DNA from: CAYUWM01 sp964448395
GTDB taxonomy: Bacteria > Chloroflexota > Dehalococcoidia > E44-bin15
Reading direction: 5' to 3'
Length of the DNA: 22,743 nt
Assembly: GCA_964448395.1 (NCBI GenBank)
Contig: CAYUWM010000026.1
Span: 1 to 22,743, forward strand
In this document: piece after piece, positions 1 through 7,233 of the stretch
How positions within the stretch are numbered: position 1 is the first letter of the stretch
Layout: every line of letters starts with the position of its first letter
Notes under the pieces: generated by a model
Seen by the model: only the letters and a program-made list of their open reading frames with translations
What the model was told of the DNA's origin: nothing
Database searches by the model: none
Made by a program: the position numbers and the translations under genes

Positions 1-169
1 CCAGGTCGCAGCCGCGGCGCAGCTCGGGGGGAGGGGCCACCAGGTTGACCCAGTGCCCTGCCTTTTTGAGCACCCTCTCCGCCTTCAGCGCCTCCTGTAC
101 ATCGGCAAACAGCACCAGCCCGTCCCCGTCCGCTGAAAGCCTCTTTTTACATTTAAACAGTGCCATCAT
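1..169 (-). CDS. DUF3343 Se/S carrier-like protein (5' part, runs off left edge)
   Basis: The N-terminal 56 residues are visible; the gene continues beyond base 1. It can start at either of two consecutive ATG codons (169 or 166), with GGGGAGG just upstream. The visible protein reads MALFKCKKR, then GLVLFADVQEALKAERVLKKAG and ends near PPPELRRGCDL. The pattern of a short beta strand, an AEKxLK-type helix and a Pro-rich stretch before a Cys-containing turn matches the DUF3343 family, annotated as putative selenium/sulfur carriers and often found next to YedE transporters. It lies 9 nt downstream of the yedE stop, so the two are probably cotranscribed. Seen: sequence and context. Family: DUF3343. 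Inferred: a role in intracellular Se or S handling. The rest of the gene is outside the window, so length and other domains are unknown. Confidence 0.75.
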   Translation of the reverse strand, partial: MMALFKCKKRLSADGDGLVLFADVQEALKAERVLKKAGHWVNLVAPPPELRRGCDL

Positions 170-178
170 ACCTCCCCG

Positions 179-1267
179 CTAAGCGGTCGCCCTTTCACGC
201 AGCAGGAACCCCAGCCCGATGAGGATCACCAGTCCGGCGACCACCGCCCACGGGCCCAGACCCGAGGGACCGGCGGGGCTGCTGGCCAGCGTGAAGTTGT
301 GGGCCACGGCAGCGCCAACTATCAGGCCGAGCACAGTTATCGCCGCATCGGTGTCACCCTCACCGCTGAGTATCAGCTGACGGAAGGGACAGCCCCCCAG
401 CTGGGTGGCGCCGACGCCTACCAGTGTCAGGCCGAAGAAGTTCCACAGGTGGTTGTCATGGGATACCGGCTGACCGGCGAAACCCACGTTCATCAAGTCC
501 TGGCTGCCGCCCCATGACAACACCAGATTGATCAGCAACGCGCCGAGGAAGAAACCGGCGATGCCTTTGAACAGATATGTATCCCGCACCAGGAACAAGT
601 CCCGCCAGCCGCCGCAGAAACACATCCTGGTCCGCTGCCCGGCGACGCCGGCGAACAGCCCCACCGCCAAGGCGGTGATTATCGGCGCGTGGGCCGCTCC
701 CGGTCCCTCGGTGCTGGCAAACAGGAAGCTGGGCTTGACGATCGCCATGATCAGCAGCCCGGCCATTACCGCAGGCATTATCCAGCCGGAGACGGCGGGC
801 ATCCTCACCGAGCGTCCCAGGTTGAAGCCTCTCCTCAGCAGCAGAACCCCTATAATAACACCGAAAACCAAGCCCGCCAGGCCGGTGATGGCGTTCAGGT
901 CGCCGCCGGCCAGCCTCAGCAGCGCCCTCACCGGGCAGCCGAGGAACACCAGTATCCCGATCATCACGAACATGCCCAAAAAGAAACGGACCAGGGGGTT
1001 TGAACCGCCCCTGGCCCGAAATTCCTTGAAGGCGAGGGCAGCGCCGAAGCTGCCCAGCACGAAGCCAATGATCTCAGGTCGCAGATACTGTACTACGCCG
1101 GCCCGGTGCAGGCCGATTGCCCCCGCGGTGTCCCGCAGGAAGCAGCCTACACATATTCCCATGTTGGTGGGGTTTCCCCACGTCACCAGAAACGCCGCCA
1201 GTATGCCTATTACCAGCGCGGAGGCGAAGATCAACGTTCCCGGCGACATCAATCGTGAGACACGCAA
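179..1267 (-). CDS. yedE: YedE-type selenium/sulfur transporter
   Basis: A 362-residue, very hydrophobic protein with many membrane spans and an internal duplication typical of YeeE/YedE (two Sulf_transp repeats). Paired motifs are visible: GICVGCF near residue 38 and CFCGGWRDLF in the second half, and LGCPVR and GGCPFR in matching places in each repeat. In YeeE-type thiosulfate channels conserved cysteines pass the substrate, and these GCP motifs are the likely counterparts. The subfamily next to SelA and DUF3343 is the putative selenium-metabolism YedE. The start is TTG at 1267, chosen because GGAGGG lies 4 nt upstream; the in-frame ATG at 1249 has no such site. Transport of selenium species rather than thiosulfate is inferred from the neighbouring selA, DUF3343 and selenoprotein operon. 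The leader contains an unusual UGA-ended upstream ORF, listed separately. Confidence 0.85.
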   Translation of the reverse strand: MRVSRLMSPGTLIFASALVIGILAAFLVTWGNPTNMGICVGCFLRDTAGAIGLHRAGVVQYLRPEIIGFVLGSFGAALAFKEFRARGGSNPLVRFFLGMFVMIGILVFLGCPVRALLRLAGGDLNAITGLAGLVFGVIIGVLLLRRGFNLGRSVRMPAVSGWIMPAVMAGLLIMAIVKPSFLFASTEGPGAAHAPIITALAVGLFAGVAGQRTRMCFCGGWRDLFLVRDTYLFKGIAGFFLGALLINLVLSWGGSQDLMNVGFAGQPVSHDNHLWNFFGLTLVGVGATQLGGCPFRQLILSGEGDTDAAITVLGLIVGAAVAHNFTLASSPAGPSGLGPWAVVAGLVILIGLGFLLRERATA

Positions 1268-1284
1268 AACGCCCTCCTTTTACA

Positions 1285-1298
1285 TTTATTGTAATAAA
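1285..1298. repeat. AT-rich 14-nt palindrome before the yedE ribosome binding site
   Basis: TTTATT, GT, AATAAA forms a perfect inverted repeat located 7 nt upstream of the yedE Shine-Dalgarno sequence. It could be a weak RNA hairpin or a small operator. Nothing beyond symmetry and position supports a function. Confidence 0.3.
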
Positions 1299-1302
1299 CT
1301 GC

Positions 1303-1317
1303 GAGAGCCACGCTCTC
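1303..1317 (-). promoter_or_regulatory. SECIS-like hairpin in the yedE leader
   Basis: On the minus strand the leader RNA forms GAGAGC, loop GUG, GCUCUC: six perfect pairs, with a possible U-G pair below. The loop starts 20 nt after the UGA that closes the upstream ORF at 1332-1352. The SECIS candidate in the formate dehydrogenase gene has a 7-bp stem and a 3-nt loop that also begins with G, 23 nt after its UGA. A SECIS-like element in the 5' untranslated region of E. coli selAB is known to bind SelB and reduce expression. A similar role here is inferred. A bulged U in the stem, seen in E. coli SECIS, is not evident. Confidence 0.4.
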
Positions 1318-1331
1318 AGGCGCTCTACGGC

Positions 1332-1352
1332 TCATGTCCGTCGGTTCAACAT
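1332..1352 (-). CDS. Six-codon upstream ORF (MLNRRT) ending in UGA, yedE leader
   Basis: On the minus strand GGGGAGG (1367-1361) is followed after 8 nt by ATG TTG AAC CGA CGG ACA TGA. The Shine-Dalgarno sequence and its spacing are better than those of yedE itself, so translation is likely. The predicted peptide is MLNRRT. The ORF sits about 40 nt after the predicted yedE transcription start and about 65 nt before the yedE start codon. It is in a different frame from yedE. Reading through the UGA would extend translation past the yedE ribosome binding site into the coding region, ending out of frame at a TGA roughly 80-100 codons on. Together with the hairpin at 1303-1317 this suggests a selenium-sensitive attenuation device; that function is inferred. 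A chance short ORF cannot be excluded. Confidence 0.45.
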   Translation of the reverse strand: MLNRRT

Positions 1353-1373
1353 CGATATCACCTCCCCTCTGTG

Positions 1374-1393
1374 TAATCCTATCGTAATCCTAT
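1374..1393. repeat. Tandem 9-bp direct repeat at the yedE transcription start
   Basis: TAATCCTAT occurs twice separated by CG, giving an 11-nt period, about one turn of the helix. On the minus strand it lies just downstream of the predicted yedE -10 box, where a bound repressor would block initiation. No regulator is encoded in the window. Operator function is inferred from periodicity and position. Confidence 0.4.
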
Positions 1394-1414
1394 TTCACGA
1401 TATCACGGCGTGAA
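1394..1414. promoter_or_regulatory. Inverted repeat over the yedE promoter
   Basis: TTCACG, nine bases, CGTGAA is a perfect 6-bp dyad. It covers the predicted yedE -10 element and part of the spacer, and lies between the divergent yedE and selA promoters. It looks like a binding site for a dimeric regulator, but no known consensus was recognised. Confidence 0.35.
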
Positions 1415-1426
1415 CGAAACTGTCAA
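1397..1426 (-). promoter_or_regulatory. Predicted yedE promoter
   Basis: Minus-strand TTGACA (1426-1421), 18-nt spacer, TATCGT (1402-1397). The -10 is preceded by TGA, giving an extended TGn -10 motif that compensates for its 4/6 match. The predicted start is near 1390, which gives a leader of about 120 nt. Confidence 0.45.
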
Positions 1427-1435
1427 GTTCAGCCT

Positions 1436-1464
1436 TTGACACACCCCCGCTCATATGATAAATT
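1436..1464 (+). promoter_or_regulatory. Predicted selA promoter
   Basis: TTGACA (1436-1441), 17-nt spacer, TAAATT (1459-1464), a perfect -35 and a 4/6 -10. Transcription would begin near 1471, about 11 nt before ATG 1482. This start site would leave the upstream ATG at 1455 untranscribed and so favours 1482 as the selA start. Confidence 0.4.
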
Positions 1465-1481
1465 GCTGCTGGACACTTGAT

Positions 1482-2843
1482 ATGGAAAGCGACCTGCGTA
1501 ACCTTCCCAGCATCGACCGCCTCATCTCCGACGGCCGTATACAGAGCCGGCAGGAGATATACTCCCATGAACTGGTACTCCAGTTGACGCGCCAGTACCT
1601 CGACCAGGTGCGCTCCGATATCACCAAAGGCGAACCTGTACCCTCATTCGATGAGATGGTGGAATCCATCTGCCAGCGGCTCGACATGGTGGCAGAGCCC
1701 ACCCAGCGCCCGGTGATCAACGCCACCGGCGTGATACTGCATACCAACCTGGGACGGTCGCCGCTGAGCCGGGAAGCGGCAGCGGCCATAGATGAGTGCG
1801 CCAGGGGATATACCAACCTGGAGATCGACCTCGACAGCGGGAAGCGAGGCTCGCGACAGGTCCACGTCGAACCGCTGCTGTGCCGGCTGACCGGCGCCGA
1901 GGCCGCCCTGGTGGTCAACAACAACGCCGCCGCAGTCCTCCTCGCCCTGACCGCGCTGGCCCGGCGCAAGGAGGTCATCGTATCGCGGGGACAGGCGGTA
2001 GAGATCGGCGGCGGCTTCCGCATCCCGGATGTCATGCGGCAGAGCGGGGCCAAGCTGGTGGAGGTGGGGACCACCAACCGCACGCGCCTGTCGGACTACG
2101 AGGAAGGGATCTCCCCTCACACCGCGGCCCTGCTCCGGGTCCATTCCAGCAACTTCAAGGTGGTGGGCTTCACCGAAGGGGTTGAACTCAGCGAGTTAAT
2201 CCAACTCGGTGAGCGGCATGACCTTATCGTGCTCGACGATCTGGGCAGCGGCTGCCTGCTGGATACCACCAAGTACGGCCTGGACCCCGAGCCCATGGTC
2301 CAGCACAGCATCGCCGCCGGGGTGGGGCTGGCCATGTTCTCCGCCGATAAGCTGCTGGGGGGGCCGCAGGCAGGGGTTATCGTGGGGAGAAGCCCCCTTG
2401 TCGCCAAGCTGCGGAAGCACCCGCTGGCCCGCGCGGTGCGCATCGACAAGGTGCGGCTGGCGGGGCTGGCGGCAACCCTGACCCACTATTTGAAAGACGA
2501 AGCCGAGACCAAGATACCCATCTGGCGCATGATCGCCATGCCCCTCGACGAGATCGAGAAGCGTGCCCGCAGATGGCAACAGGCGCTCGGCGGCGTCGCC
2601 TCGATAGTTGAGGGCCAGTCCATGGTCGGCGGCGGCAGCCTACCCGGGGGCACCCTGCCCACACGACTGGTGGCTATCAAGCCGAAGATAAAGGTCAAGG
2701 AACTGGCCGACAGGCTGCGCCGGGAGTCGCCCATAGTCATCGGGCGGATCGAGAAGGACCTCTTCCTCCTCGACCCGCGAACCGTCCTCCATGAGGAAGG
2801 GGAGACATTACTAATTCGGCTTCGGGATGTCTTAAATCAGTAA
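1482..2843 (+). CDS. selA: L-seryl-tRNA(Sec) selenium transferase
   Basis: SelA is a PLP enzyme that converts seryl-tRNA(Sec) to selenocysteyl-tRNA(Sec) with selenophosphate in the cytoplasm. The protein is 453 residues from ATG 1482, normal for the family. Visible signatures are the N-terminal LRNLPSIDRLI, the NATGVILHTNLGRSPLS block, and the PLP lysine in FSADKLLGGPQ (Lys290). ATG 1455 is also in frame and adds nine residues (MINCCWTLD), but the family normally starts close to the LPS motif and the predicted promoter overlaps 1455. No strong ribosome binding site precedes either start. It is divergent from yedE. Selenophosphate synthetase, SelB and tRNA-Sec are not in this window and must be elsewhere. 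The in-frame TGA in the downstream formate dehydrogenase is the obvious client. Confidence 0.95.
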   Translation: MESDLRNLPSIDRLISDGRIQSRQEIYSHELVLQLTRQYLDQVRSDITKGEPVPSFDEMVESICQRLDMVAEPTQRPVINATGVILHTNLGRSPLSREAAAAIDECARGYTNLEIDLDSGKRGSRQVHVEPLLCRLTGAEAALVVNNNAAAVLLALTALARRKEVIVSRGQAVEIGGGFRIPDVMRQSGAKLVEVGTTNRTRLSDYEEGISPHTAALLRVHSSNFKVVGFTEGVELSELIQLGERHDLIVLDDLGSGCLLDTTKYGLDPEPMVQHSIAAGVGLAMFSADKLLGGPQAGVIVGRSPLVAKLRKHPLARAVRIDKVRLAGLAATLTHYLKDEAETKIPIWRMIAMPLDEIEKRARRWQQALGGVASIVEGQSMVGGGSLPGGTLPTRLVAIKPKIKVKELADRLRRESPIVIGRIEKDLFLLDPRTVLHEEGETLLIRLRDVLNQ

Positions 2844-2886
2844 CATTACCCATCTTTCGACAATTATGAAATTGTCCTGCGGATAC

Positions 2887-2916
2887 TTGACAAGAGCCAT
2901 TCTCTATCGCTACACT
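2887..2916 (+). promoter_or_regulatory. Possible distal fdn promoter (P1)
   Basis: TTGACA (2887-2892), 18-nt spacer, TACACT (2911-2916). Perfect -35, 4/6 -10. It is the first of three promoter-like elements in the same orientation upstream of fdnG. Confidence 0.3.
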
Positions 2917-2946
2917 GCCAATTAGCCGGATAGACTACTTTGGGTA

Positions 2947-2976
2947 TTGACAGCAGCATCAATGGTATGCTAACAT
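2947..2976 (+). promoter_or_regulatory. Possible middle fdn promoter (P2)
   Basis: TTGACA (2947-2952), 18-nt spacer, TAACAT (2971-2976). Perfect -35, 4/6 -10, same spacing as the neighbouring elements. Confidence 0.35.
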
Positions 2977-2996
2977 TGTGAAAGATTTAACAAAAT

Positions 2997-3026
2997 TCGA
3001 CAACGGTTATTGTTTTACGATATACT
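2997..3026 (+). promoter_or_regulatory. Predicted proximal fdn promoter (P3)
   Basis: TCGACA (2997-3002), 18-nt spacer, TATACT (3021-3026); both boxes match 5 of 6 consensus bases. This is the best of the three. It predicts a start near 3033 and a leader of about 164 nt. Confidence 0.45.
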
Positions 3027-3132
3027 TACAACTGAATAACGTTGAAGGCTCTTCGAGCTGCGGGGCCTAAAGCTTAATAGCCACGGCCTCCAGCCGGCAG
3101 GTGTGAACCTCGAGGGTATGGAGAGAAATCTG

Positions 3133-3145
3133 CATGCCTCCCATG
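3133..3145 (+). promoter_or_regulatory. Candidate anti-Shine-Dalgarno hairpin in the fdn leader
   Basis: CATG, loop CCTCC, CATG. The segment GCCTCCC (3136-3142) can pair with GGGAGGT (3185-3191), the fdnG ribosome binding site, 6 nt before ATG 3197. Two exclusive states are thus possible: the local hairpin or sequestration of the ribosome binding site. GGAGAG at 3154-3159 is a competing partner. Regulatory use is inferred. Confidence 0.3.
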
Positions 3146-3196
3146 TTTGGAAAGGAGAGTGTAGCCGGATCTGAAATTATAATTGGGAGGTAAGCT

Positions 3197-6100
3197 ATGG
3201 AGCTAAGTCGAAGGGGTTTCATTAAACTCTCGGGCGCCAGCACTGCTGGCTTTCTTTTGTTTAAGGGGGCCGGATGGGAAAAGGCCCTGGCCGCCTCGTC
3301 CATCCCCCTGCACAAGAAGGTCGGCGAGACCACTACAATCTGCTGCTACTGCGGCGTCGGCTGCGGCGTCATCGTAGGGGCATCGGGTGGCACGGTGATC
3401 AACACCGAGGGCGATCCCGACCATCCCATCAACCAGGGCACGCTGTGCTCCAAGGGGCAGGCGATATCCCAGTTCCACACCGTTGACGGTGAGGTCAATC
3501 CGAGGCGCCTGACCAAGCCGCTCTACCGCGCCCCCGGTTCTTCAAAGTGGGAAGAGAAGAGCTGGGACTGGGCGATCGACACCATCGCCGAGAGGGTCAA
3601 GACCACCAGGGACAGCAACTGGCTCTCCACCGTTGACGTCGGCGGCACCAGCTACGCGGTGAACCGCTGCGACGCCATCGCCAACTTCGGCGGCGGCGAA
3701 CTGGACAACGAGGAGTGCTACCTCCTGGTCAAGATGTGCCGCGCCCTAGGCCTAGTCTACGTTGAACATTGCGCCCGCATATGACACTCCGCTACTGTAG
3801 CGGCTCTGGCAGAGTCGTTCGGCAGGGGAGCGATGACCAACCACTGGATCGACCTCCGGAACTCAGATTGCATAATGATTATCGGGTCCAATGCGGCGGA
3901 GAACCACCCCATATCGTTCAAGTGGATAACCGCGGCCAAAGAGCGCGGGGCCAAGCTCATCAGCGTTGACCCTCGGTTCACCCGCACCTCCTCCAAGGCC
4001 GATATCTACGCCCCGATGAGGTCCGGCTGCGATATCACCTTCATCGGCGGGATGATACGCTACATCCTGAATGATATGCAGACCCTCAGCCCCGCGAAGC
4101 GGGCAGAGGACTACAACATGACCTACGTGGCCGAATATACCAACGCCGCTTTCATCGTAAACAGCGGCTTCGAGAGCTGGGACGACACGGCGCATCCCGG
4201 CGTCTTCGTCGGGTTCACTGAGAACACCAACGCTGCGCCCAGCAATCTCGGCGGGTATGACAAGTCCAACTGGGGTTACGCCAACAAGGCAGACCCGACC
4301 ACGGATTCAAAGGTGGTGAACAACACATGGAACTCCTTCAACGACCTGAACCCCAACTGCGTTCTGAGGCTGCTGTGGGAGAACTTCCAGGACTACACGC
4401 CGGAAAAGGTGTCCGAGGTCACCGGGTGCCCAGTGGAAACCTTCAATGAGGTTTGCAAGGAATATGCGGCTACCGGCGCCCCGGGCAAGGCGGGAACCAT
4501 CATGTACGCCATGGGCACCACCCAGCACACCTACGGCACCCAGAACATCCGGGGCTATGCCATCCTCCAGCTGCTGCTGGGCAACATCGGCGTCGCCGGC
4601 GGCGGCATCAACGCCCTGCGCGGCACCTCCAACGTACAGGGTTCCACCGACATGTGCCTGCTGTCGCACATACTTCCCGGTTACCTGGCGATGGTCAACC
4701 ATAAACATCAGAGCCTGGCTGACTATATCAGCGGCAATCGGGCGGCCAAGCTGCCCGCAACGCCTAGCGGCTTAGCCGGCGATACCAGTGCCAGCTGGTG
4801 GTGGCTCAGCGACGCCGCACAGAACTACAAGAAGTACATGGTCAGCCTGCTCAAGGCGTGGTGGATGGACAAGGCCACCGCGGATAACGATTTCTGCTTC
4901 AACTACCTGCCCAAGGTGACCGTCGGCCACAATTACACCCACATCGGCACCTTCGAGGCGGTGGCCAACGGGACGGTCAAGGGCATGATGGTCTGGGGCC
5001 AGAACCCGGCGGTGGCCGGCCCCGATTCCGAGGGCGAGCGCAAGGCACTGGAGAAGCTGGACTGGCTGATGGTCTGCGACCTGTTCGAGACGGAGACATC
5101 CTCCTTCTGGAAGAGACCCGAGGCTAGCCCCTCCAGCATCAACACCGAGGTATTCCTGCTGCCGGCGGCCTGCTCCTACGAGAAACAGGGCAGCATCTCC
5201 AACAGCGGTCGCTGGGCCCAGTGGCGCTACAAGGCCGTAGCCCCTGTGGGCGAGGCCAAGTCCGACCTGGCGATAATGGACGAGCTGATGCTCAAGCTCA
5301 AGGAGAAGTACGCCGCCGAGTCCGGCGCTACCGCAGACCCGATCAATGACCTGTACTGGGACTACCACACCGCCGGCGAGTACGCATTCGAGGCCGACCC
5401 CAACGTGGTGGCCAAGGAGATCCACGGCTACTACACCAAGGACGCTGCCGACGGTTCGTACAGCAAGGGGGATGTGGTCACCAACTTCGTCTCGCTCCAG
5501 ACCGACGGCTCCACCTGCTCCGGCAACTGGCTCTACTCCGGCATGTTCGACAAAGGTGACGGCCGCAACAAGGCCAAGGACCGCAAACCGGAGGACACCA
5601 GCCTAAACCAGATCGGGCTGTACTCCGGCTGGTCATGGTGCTGGCCGATAAACCGGCGCATCATCTACAACCGCGCCTCGGTGGACCTGGAAGGCCAGCC
5701 CTGGGACAGCGACCATCCGGTTGTCAGCTGGATAGAGGGCGCGTGGAAGGGCGATGTGCCCGACGGCGGGTGGGCGCCGATAAACGTCGCCGCTGACGGC
5801 GCTAAGTACCTGCCCTTCATCATGCAAACCGAGGGCGTGGCCCATATCTGGGGGCCGGGCCTGGCCGAGGGGCCGGTGCCGGTGGCCTACGAGCCATGGG
5901 AGAGCCCGCTGAGCGAGAATCTGGTCACCGGCGTGTCCAGCAACGGCTCGGGCAAGGGCACCCCCGGCTTCCATAACCCCTGCAGCTATATCGGGGAGCT
6001 GAACGGAATGAACAAGAGGGGAACCGCCAGTGAGTATCCCTGCGTTGGCATGACCTATAGGGTCTCCGAGATGTGGCAGGCGGGACAGATGACCCGCAAC

Positions 6101-6430
6101 CACCCATGGCTGATCGAGCTCCAGCCCGAGGTCTTCGCCGAGATGGGCGAAGAGCTGGCAAGCGACAAGGGCATCAAGAGCGGCGACAAGGTACGGGTGT
6201 CCACCGCACGAGGCTATGTCGACGCTGTGGCGATCGTTACCAAGCGGTTGCAGCGGATGACCATCGGCGGTAAGAAGGTCGACCAGGTGGGCGTGCCCTG
6301 GCACTATGGCTACATCGGGATGGCCAGCGCCCCCCACAGCAGCGGGAACATACTTACCCCCCACGTGGGAGACGCTAACACTACCATACCGGAATATAAG
6401 ACTTTCCTGTGCAAGGTACAGAAGATATAG
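3197..6430 (+). CDS. fdnG: Formate dehydrogenase, catalytic subunit, selenocysteine-containing (TGA 3782-3784 read as Sec)
   Basis: This is the molybdenum or tungsten bis-MGD subunit that oxidises formate to CO2, 1077 residues with Sec at 196. The frame is open from ATG 3197 to TAG 6428 except for TGA at 3782-3784. That codon falls in CARI-U-HSATVAAL followed by FGRGAMTNHW, exactly the active-site Sec-His block of FdnG/FdoG; E. coli FdnG also has Sec196. Residues 4-10 (SRRGFIK) are a twin-arginine motif with a hydrophobic stretch after it, so the enzyme is exported folded. A [4Fe-4S] site is C49, C52, C56 and C84, followed by Lys86, the conserved electron-relay lysine. The C-terminal part contains the MGD-binding domain. 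GGGAGG lies 6 nt before the start. It leads an operon with the iron-sulfur and cytochrome b subunits. Homologous OmeA proteins of organohalide-respiring Dehalococcoides lack Sec or Cys at this position; this one retains Sec, so true formate oxidation is likely. Confidence 0.95.
3785..3817 (+). promoter_or_regulatory. SECIS element for Sec196 of fdnG
   Basis: Immediately after TGA 3782-3784 the RNA can form CGGCUCU, loop GGC, AGAGUCG (3801-3817): seven pairs including one G-U. The loop starts 23 nt after the UGA and its first two bases are G, as expected for bacterial SECIS elements recognised by SelB. An overlapping alternative stem, CCGCU with AGCGG (3789-3793 and 3799-3803), competes for three bases. 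The hairpin is within coding sequence. Confidence 0.7.
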
Positions 6431-6449
6431 GTGAAGCGAAAGGAGGGAC

Positions 6450-7232
6450 ATGGCTGAGAAAGCGATTCTATACGATGCAACCAAATGCACTGCCTGCCGC
6501 GGCTGCCAGGTAGCCTGCAAGCAGTGGAACGACCTGCCCGCCGTAGAGACCACCAACCGGGGAACCTATGAGAACCCGCCTGACCTTTCAGCGGACACCT
6601 GGCTAAAGATGAAGTTTACCGAGGTGGGTAGCCCCCCTGACCTGAGATGGGTCTTCACCAGGCGTGCCTGCATGCACTGCACTGAGGCCGGCTGCGTGGA
6701 GGTATGCCCCACCGGCGCCCTGTATCACACCGATATGGGCTTCGTGGGATACGACCGCTCCAAATGCAGCGGCTGCGGCTACTGCGTGGAGGCCTGCCCC
6801 TTCGATGTGCCCCGCTATAGTGGTAACTTCATCACCGGTGTGCGCGAGGCCAACAAGTGTACCTTGTGCCAGGACCGCATCACCAACGACCTCCAGCCGG
6901 CGTGCGTCAAAACCTGCCCTCCGGGAGCGCTCAAGTACGGCGACAGGGCAACGCTGCTGACAGAGGCAAAGCAGCGGGTAGCCGAGCTCGGCGGTAAGGC
7001 AACAGTATACGGCGAGAAAGAGGTGGGTGGCACGCACGTACTCTACGTGCTCGACGACGAGCCGTCAGTTTACGGTCTGCCCAAAGACCCCAAGGTATCC
7101 GGCGCTGTCACCGCCTGGCAGGACGTTCTCCAGCCTATCGGCTGGGGCGTGGCCGCCATAACCGTGCTGGGGCTGGGCCTGAACTACATGATCGCCAAGC
7201 GGAAGATCAAAGTTGAAAGTGAGGGGAAATAA
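6450..7232 (+). CDS. fdnH: Formate dehydrogenase iron-sulfur subunit
   Basis: A 260-residue electron-transfer subunit carrying four [4Fe-4S] clusters from the catalytic subunit to cytochrome b. Four cysteine groups are visible: CTACRGCQVAC (from residue 13), CMHCTEAGCVEVCP, CSGCGYCVEACP, and CTLCQDRI with the later CVKTCP. Near the C-terminus a single membrane helix (IGWGVAAITVLGLGLNYMIA) anchors it, as in E. coli FdnH. There is no own signal peptide, so it is expected to be exported together with FdnG by Tat. AGGAGG lies just before ATG 6450, and the gap to fdnG is 19 nt. The product name follows from the operon and architecture; related DmsB/HybA-type subunits are less likely because of the C-terminal anchor and neighbours. 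Confidence 0.92.
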   Translation: MAEKAILYDATKCTACRGCQVACKQWNDLPAVETTNRGTYENPPDLSADTWLKMKFTEVGSPPDLRWVFTRRACMHCTEAGCVEVCPTGALYHTDMGFVGYDRSKCSGCGYCVEACPFDVPRYSGNFITGVREANKCTLCQDRITNDLQPACVKTCPPGALKYGDRATLLTEAKQRVAELGGKATVYGEKEVGGTHVLYVLDDEPSVYGLPKDPKVSGAVTAWQDVLQPIGWGVAAITVLGLGLNYMIAKRKIKVESEGK

Positions 7233-7233
7233 T

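Larger units (their letters stand above)
2844..3196. other. 353-nt gene-free region: fdn leader with several signals
   Basis: This gap contains no credible gene. It holds a 7-bp AT-rich hairpin after selA (GACAATT, ATGA, AATTGTC at 2859-2876) without a U tract, three possible tandem promoters, a 9-mer TAGCCGGAT present at both 2923-2931 and 3162-3170, and a roughly 160-nt leader before fdnG. The leader has several short stem options, such as GCTC-TTC-GAGC near 3047-3057, CGGC-CTCCA-GCCG near 3083-3095 and CATG-CCTCC-CATG at 3133-3145. A molybdenum-cofactor riboswitch would fit the gene it precedes. The CGAGC and GCCTCCC segments faintly recall conserved parts of the Moco motif, but I could not establish its fold. 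Confidence 0.5.

Noticed and set aside
528..1376. Long plus-strand ORFs opposite yedE
   Set aside because: They are shadows: the minus frame encodes a clear membrane transporter with conserved motifs, while the plus translations are low-complexity and unrecognisable.
1268..1454. Possible tRNA (selC) in the yedE-selA gap because of a GGTTCAAC segment
   Set aside because: No acceptor stem, anticodon arm or long variable arm can be built around it.
1436..1459. TTGACA with TATGAT 12 nt downstream as the selA promoter
   Set aside because: The spacer is too short for sigma-70; the 17-nt alternative with TAAATT was preferred.
2978..3070. 30-codon ORF starting at GTG in the fdn leader
   Set aside because: No ribosome binding site, no recognisable sequence, and it overlaps the best promoter candidate.
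3782..3784. TGA as a nonsense mutation splitting the formate dehydrogenase gene into two ORFs
   Set aside because: Frame is conserved across it, the flanking residues are the Sec active site, a SECIS candidate follows and selA is adjacent.
5633..6556. 307-codon minus-strand ORF opposite fdnG and fdnH
   Set aside because: Shadow of the conserved plus-strand genes in GC-rich DNA; no ribosome binding site or protein-like composition.
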